7,833 bases of DNA from the NCBI GenBank assembly GCA_003476445.1, contig DMUF01000159.1, forward strand, positions 1 to 7,833. The letters are read 5' to 3'. This stretch comes from Gammaproteobacteria bacterium (GTDB lineage: Bacteria > Pseudomonadota > Gammaproteobacteria > Pseudomonadales > Azotimanducaceae). The translations under genes and the position numbers were made by a program. Below are positions 7,272-7,833 of this stretch, piece by piece (position 1 is the first letter of the stretch; the number at the start of each line of letters is the position of its first letter). The notes under the pieces were generated by a model. The model worked only from the letters and a program-made list of their open reading frames with translations, was not told the origin of the DNA and ran no database searches.

Positions 7272-7296
7272 CGCCGTCAATGCCAGACAGCCTGGT

Positions 7297-7342
7297 TGCG
7301 TCAGCGCGCGCAGGGGCTCCTGTTGAAGCGCTACGCAGGAGA
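7297..7342 (+). promoter_or_regulatory. Structured intergenic RNA that can mask the SPOR gene's ribosome binding site
   Basis: The 77-nt gap 7272-7348 has no T-run and no visible terminator. TGCGTCAGCGC (7297-7307) pairs with GCGCTACGCA (7328-7337) over 10 bp with one bulged C (7302), enclosing a smaller CAGG/CCTG stem (7311-7314 with 7319-7322). Alternatively CTCCTG (7317-7322) is perfectly complementary to CAGGAG (7336-7341), the core of the ribosome binding site. The two folds exclude each other: the first leaves most of the site free, the second covers it. The pairings are seen directly; regulation is inference. Confidence 0.35.
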
Positions 7343-7348
7343 TCCGCG

Positions 7349-7833
7349 ATGACCCGGAGCGCATGGTGCGCGCGCGGTTGGTACAGGCCCCGTCCGCGTC
7401 ATCTCGGCGTGCTCATCGTTACCTGTCTGGGTCTGACGGAGCCAGCCGTGGCGGCCGACAGGCTCGTCTTCGGCAGCTTTCGGATGGAGGAAAAGGCTGC
7501 TGCGCGCGCAGCGGAACTTGAGGCGCTTCTCGCGCGCCCCATGCAGGTTGAGACCATCGAAGACTCGGGCGGCACCTGGTATCGCGTTCACTCGGGAAGT
7601 CTGAGCGAGTCCGAGCGCGCGCATCTGACCACGCAGTCAGAAATTCGGGGGATCGACTTCTGGCGCCAACCGCTCGCATCCGGTAGCGAATCACGCGAAT
7701 CCGGGCGCTCGAACGTGCCCACGGTGGCAGCACCGACAATCGCTGCACCCGTGCGCCCGCTCATCACCCCCAGACCGTCGCCCGTTCTTCCTTCCGTGCC
7801 AACTGCTCGGTCAGTGCCGACCGCTCGATCAGT
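7349..7833 (+). CDS. Secreted SPOR-domain protein, 3' end beyond the window
   Basis: An open frame of 161 complete codons that runs off the right edge. The ATG at 7349 has a strong ribosome binding site, AGGAGA (7337-7342), 6 nt upstream. Residues 1-36 form a likely Sec signal peptide: an Arg-rich n-region, LGVLIVTCLGL (19-29) and a cleavage site near AVAA-D (33-37). Residues 38-107 resemble a SPOR domain: LVFGSF at the start, an alpha segment EEKAAARAAELEALL (47-61), WYRVHSGSLSESERA (77-91) and the end GIDFWRQPL. SPOR domains bind denuded septal peptidoglycan. From about residue 110 the chain is a low-complexity Pro/Ala/Ser/Val linker ending in PTARSV repeats. A SPOR domain usually sits at the C-terminus; here it comes directly after the signal peptide. 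The remaining domains lie outside the window, so the function and the link to the redox genes are open. Confidence 0.8.
   Translation, partial: MTRSAWCARGWYRPRPRHLGVLIVTCLGLTEPAVAADRLVFGSFRMEEKAAARAAELEALLARPMQVETIEDSGGTWYRVHSGSLSESERAHLTTQSEIRGIDFWRQPLASGSESRESGRSNVPTVAAPTIAAPVRPLITPRPSPVLPSVPTARSVPTARS
7796..7833 (+). repeat. 18-bp in-frame tandem repeat, cut by the window end
   Basis: GTGCCAACTGCTCGGTCA (7796-7813) and GTGCCGACCGCTCGATCA (7814-7831) differ at three positions, all silent, and a third copy may begin with GT at 7832. Each encodes VPTARS in the linker of the SPOR protein. Silent-only differences suggest the peptide is conserved after duplication, though two copies are few. 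Confidence 0.6.

Noticed and set aside
7272..7348. Transcription terminator between the lipoprotein and SPOR genes
   Set aside because: The stem at 7297-7337 is followed by a purine-rich ribosome binding site and not a T-run, so read-through is more likely than termination.
1..7833. CRISPR array, tRNA, rRNA, insertion sequence or attachment site
   Set aside because: No spaced direct repeats, cloverleaf, rRNA-like stretch, transposase or terminal inverted repeats were seen on either strand.

Overview
The window is a GC-rich stretch of bacterial DNA with five protein genes, all on the + strand. The style suggests a Gram-negative proteobacterium, possibly a gammaproteobacterium: a Gly-run lipoprotein, a periplasmic multihaem c-type cytochrome, a SPOR protein and frequent GTG starts. 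The lineage is an inference from these traits, not from a marker gene.

Layout. Positions 1-233 hold no gene I can assign; they carry two abutting perfect hairpins (104-133) and a possible 15-codon leader ORF (177-224). From 237 to 7271 four genes are packed with gaps of 4 nt and 3 nt and then a 4-nt ATGA overlap, so they are almost certainly one operon. In order they are: (1) a cytoplasmic fusion of an FAD/NAD(P)H oxidoreductase, two cyclic-nucleotide-binding-like domains and a ferredoxin domain with 16 cluster cysteines (four [4Fe-4S] clusters); (2) a five-helix membrane cytochrome b with two H-x13-H pairs; (3) a membrane-anchored cytochrome c with ten CxxCH haem motifs and a cytoplasmic N-terminal domain; (4) a lipoprotein with two GlcG/HbpS-like halves. 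After a 77-nt gap that can fold around the next ribosome binding site comes (5), the 5' part of a secreted SPOR-domain protein, cut by the window end.

How they may work together. Genes 1-3 supply every link of a wire across the inner membrane: NAD(P)H, FAD, four Fe-S clusters, two b haems, ten c haems. The lipoprotein may be a haem-binding partner or sensor at the periplasmic end. The first gene carries regulatory-type domains in the same chain as the redox domains, so the chain may be gated by a ligand. No terminal reductase or oxidase is visible, so the acceptor and even the direction of electron flow are unknown. I do not recognise this gene set as a named, characterised system, and it is the main point of interest here.
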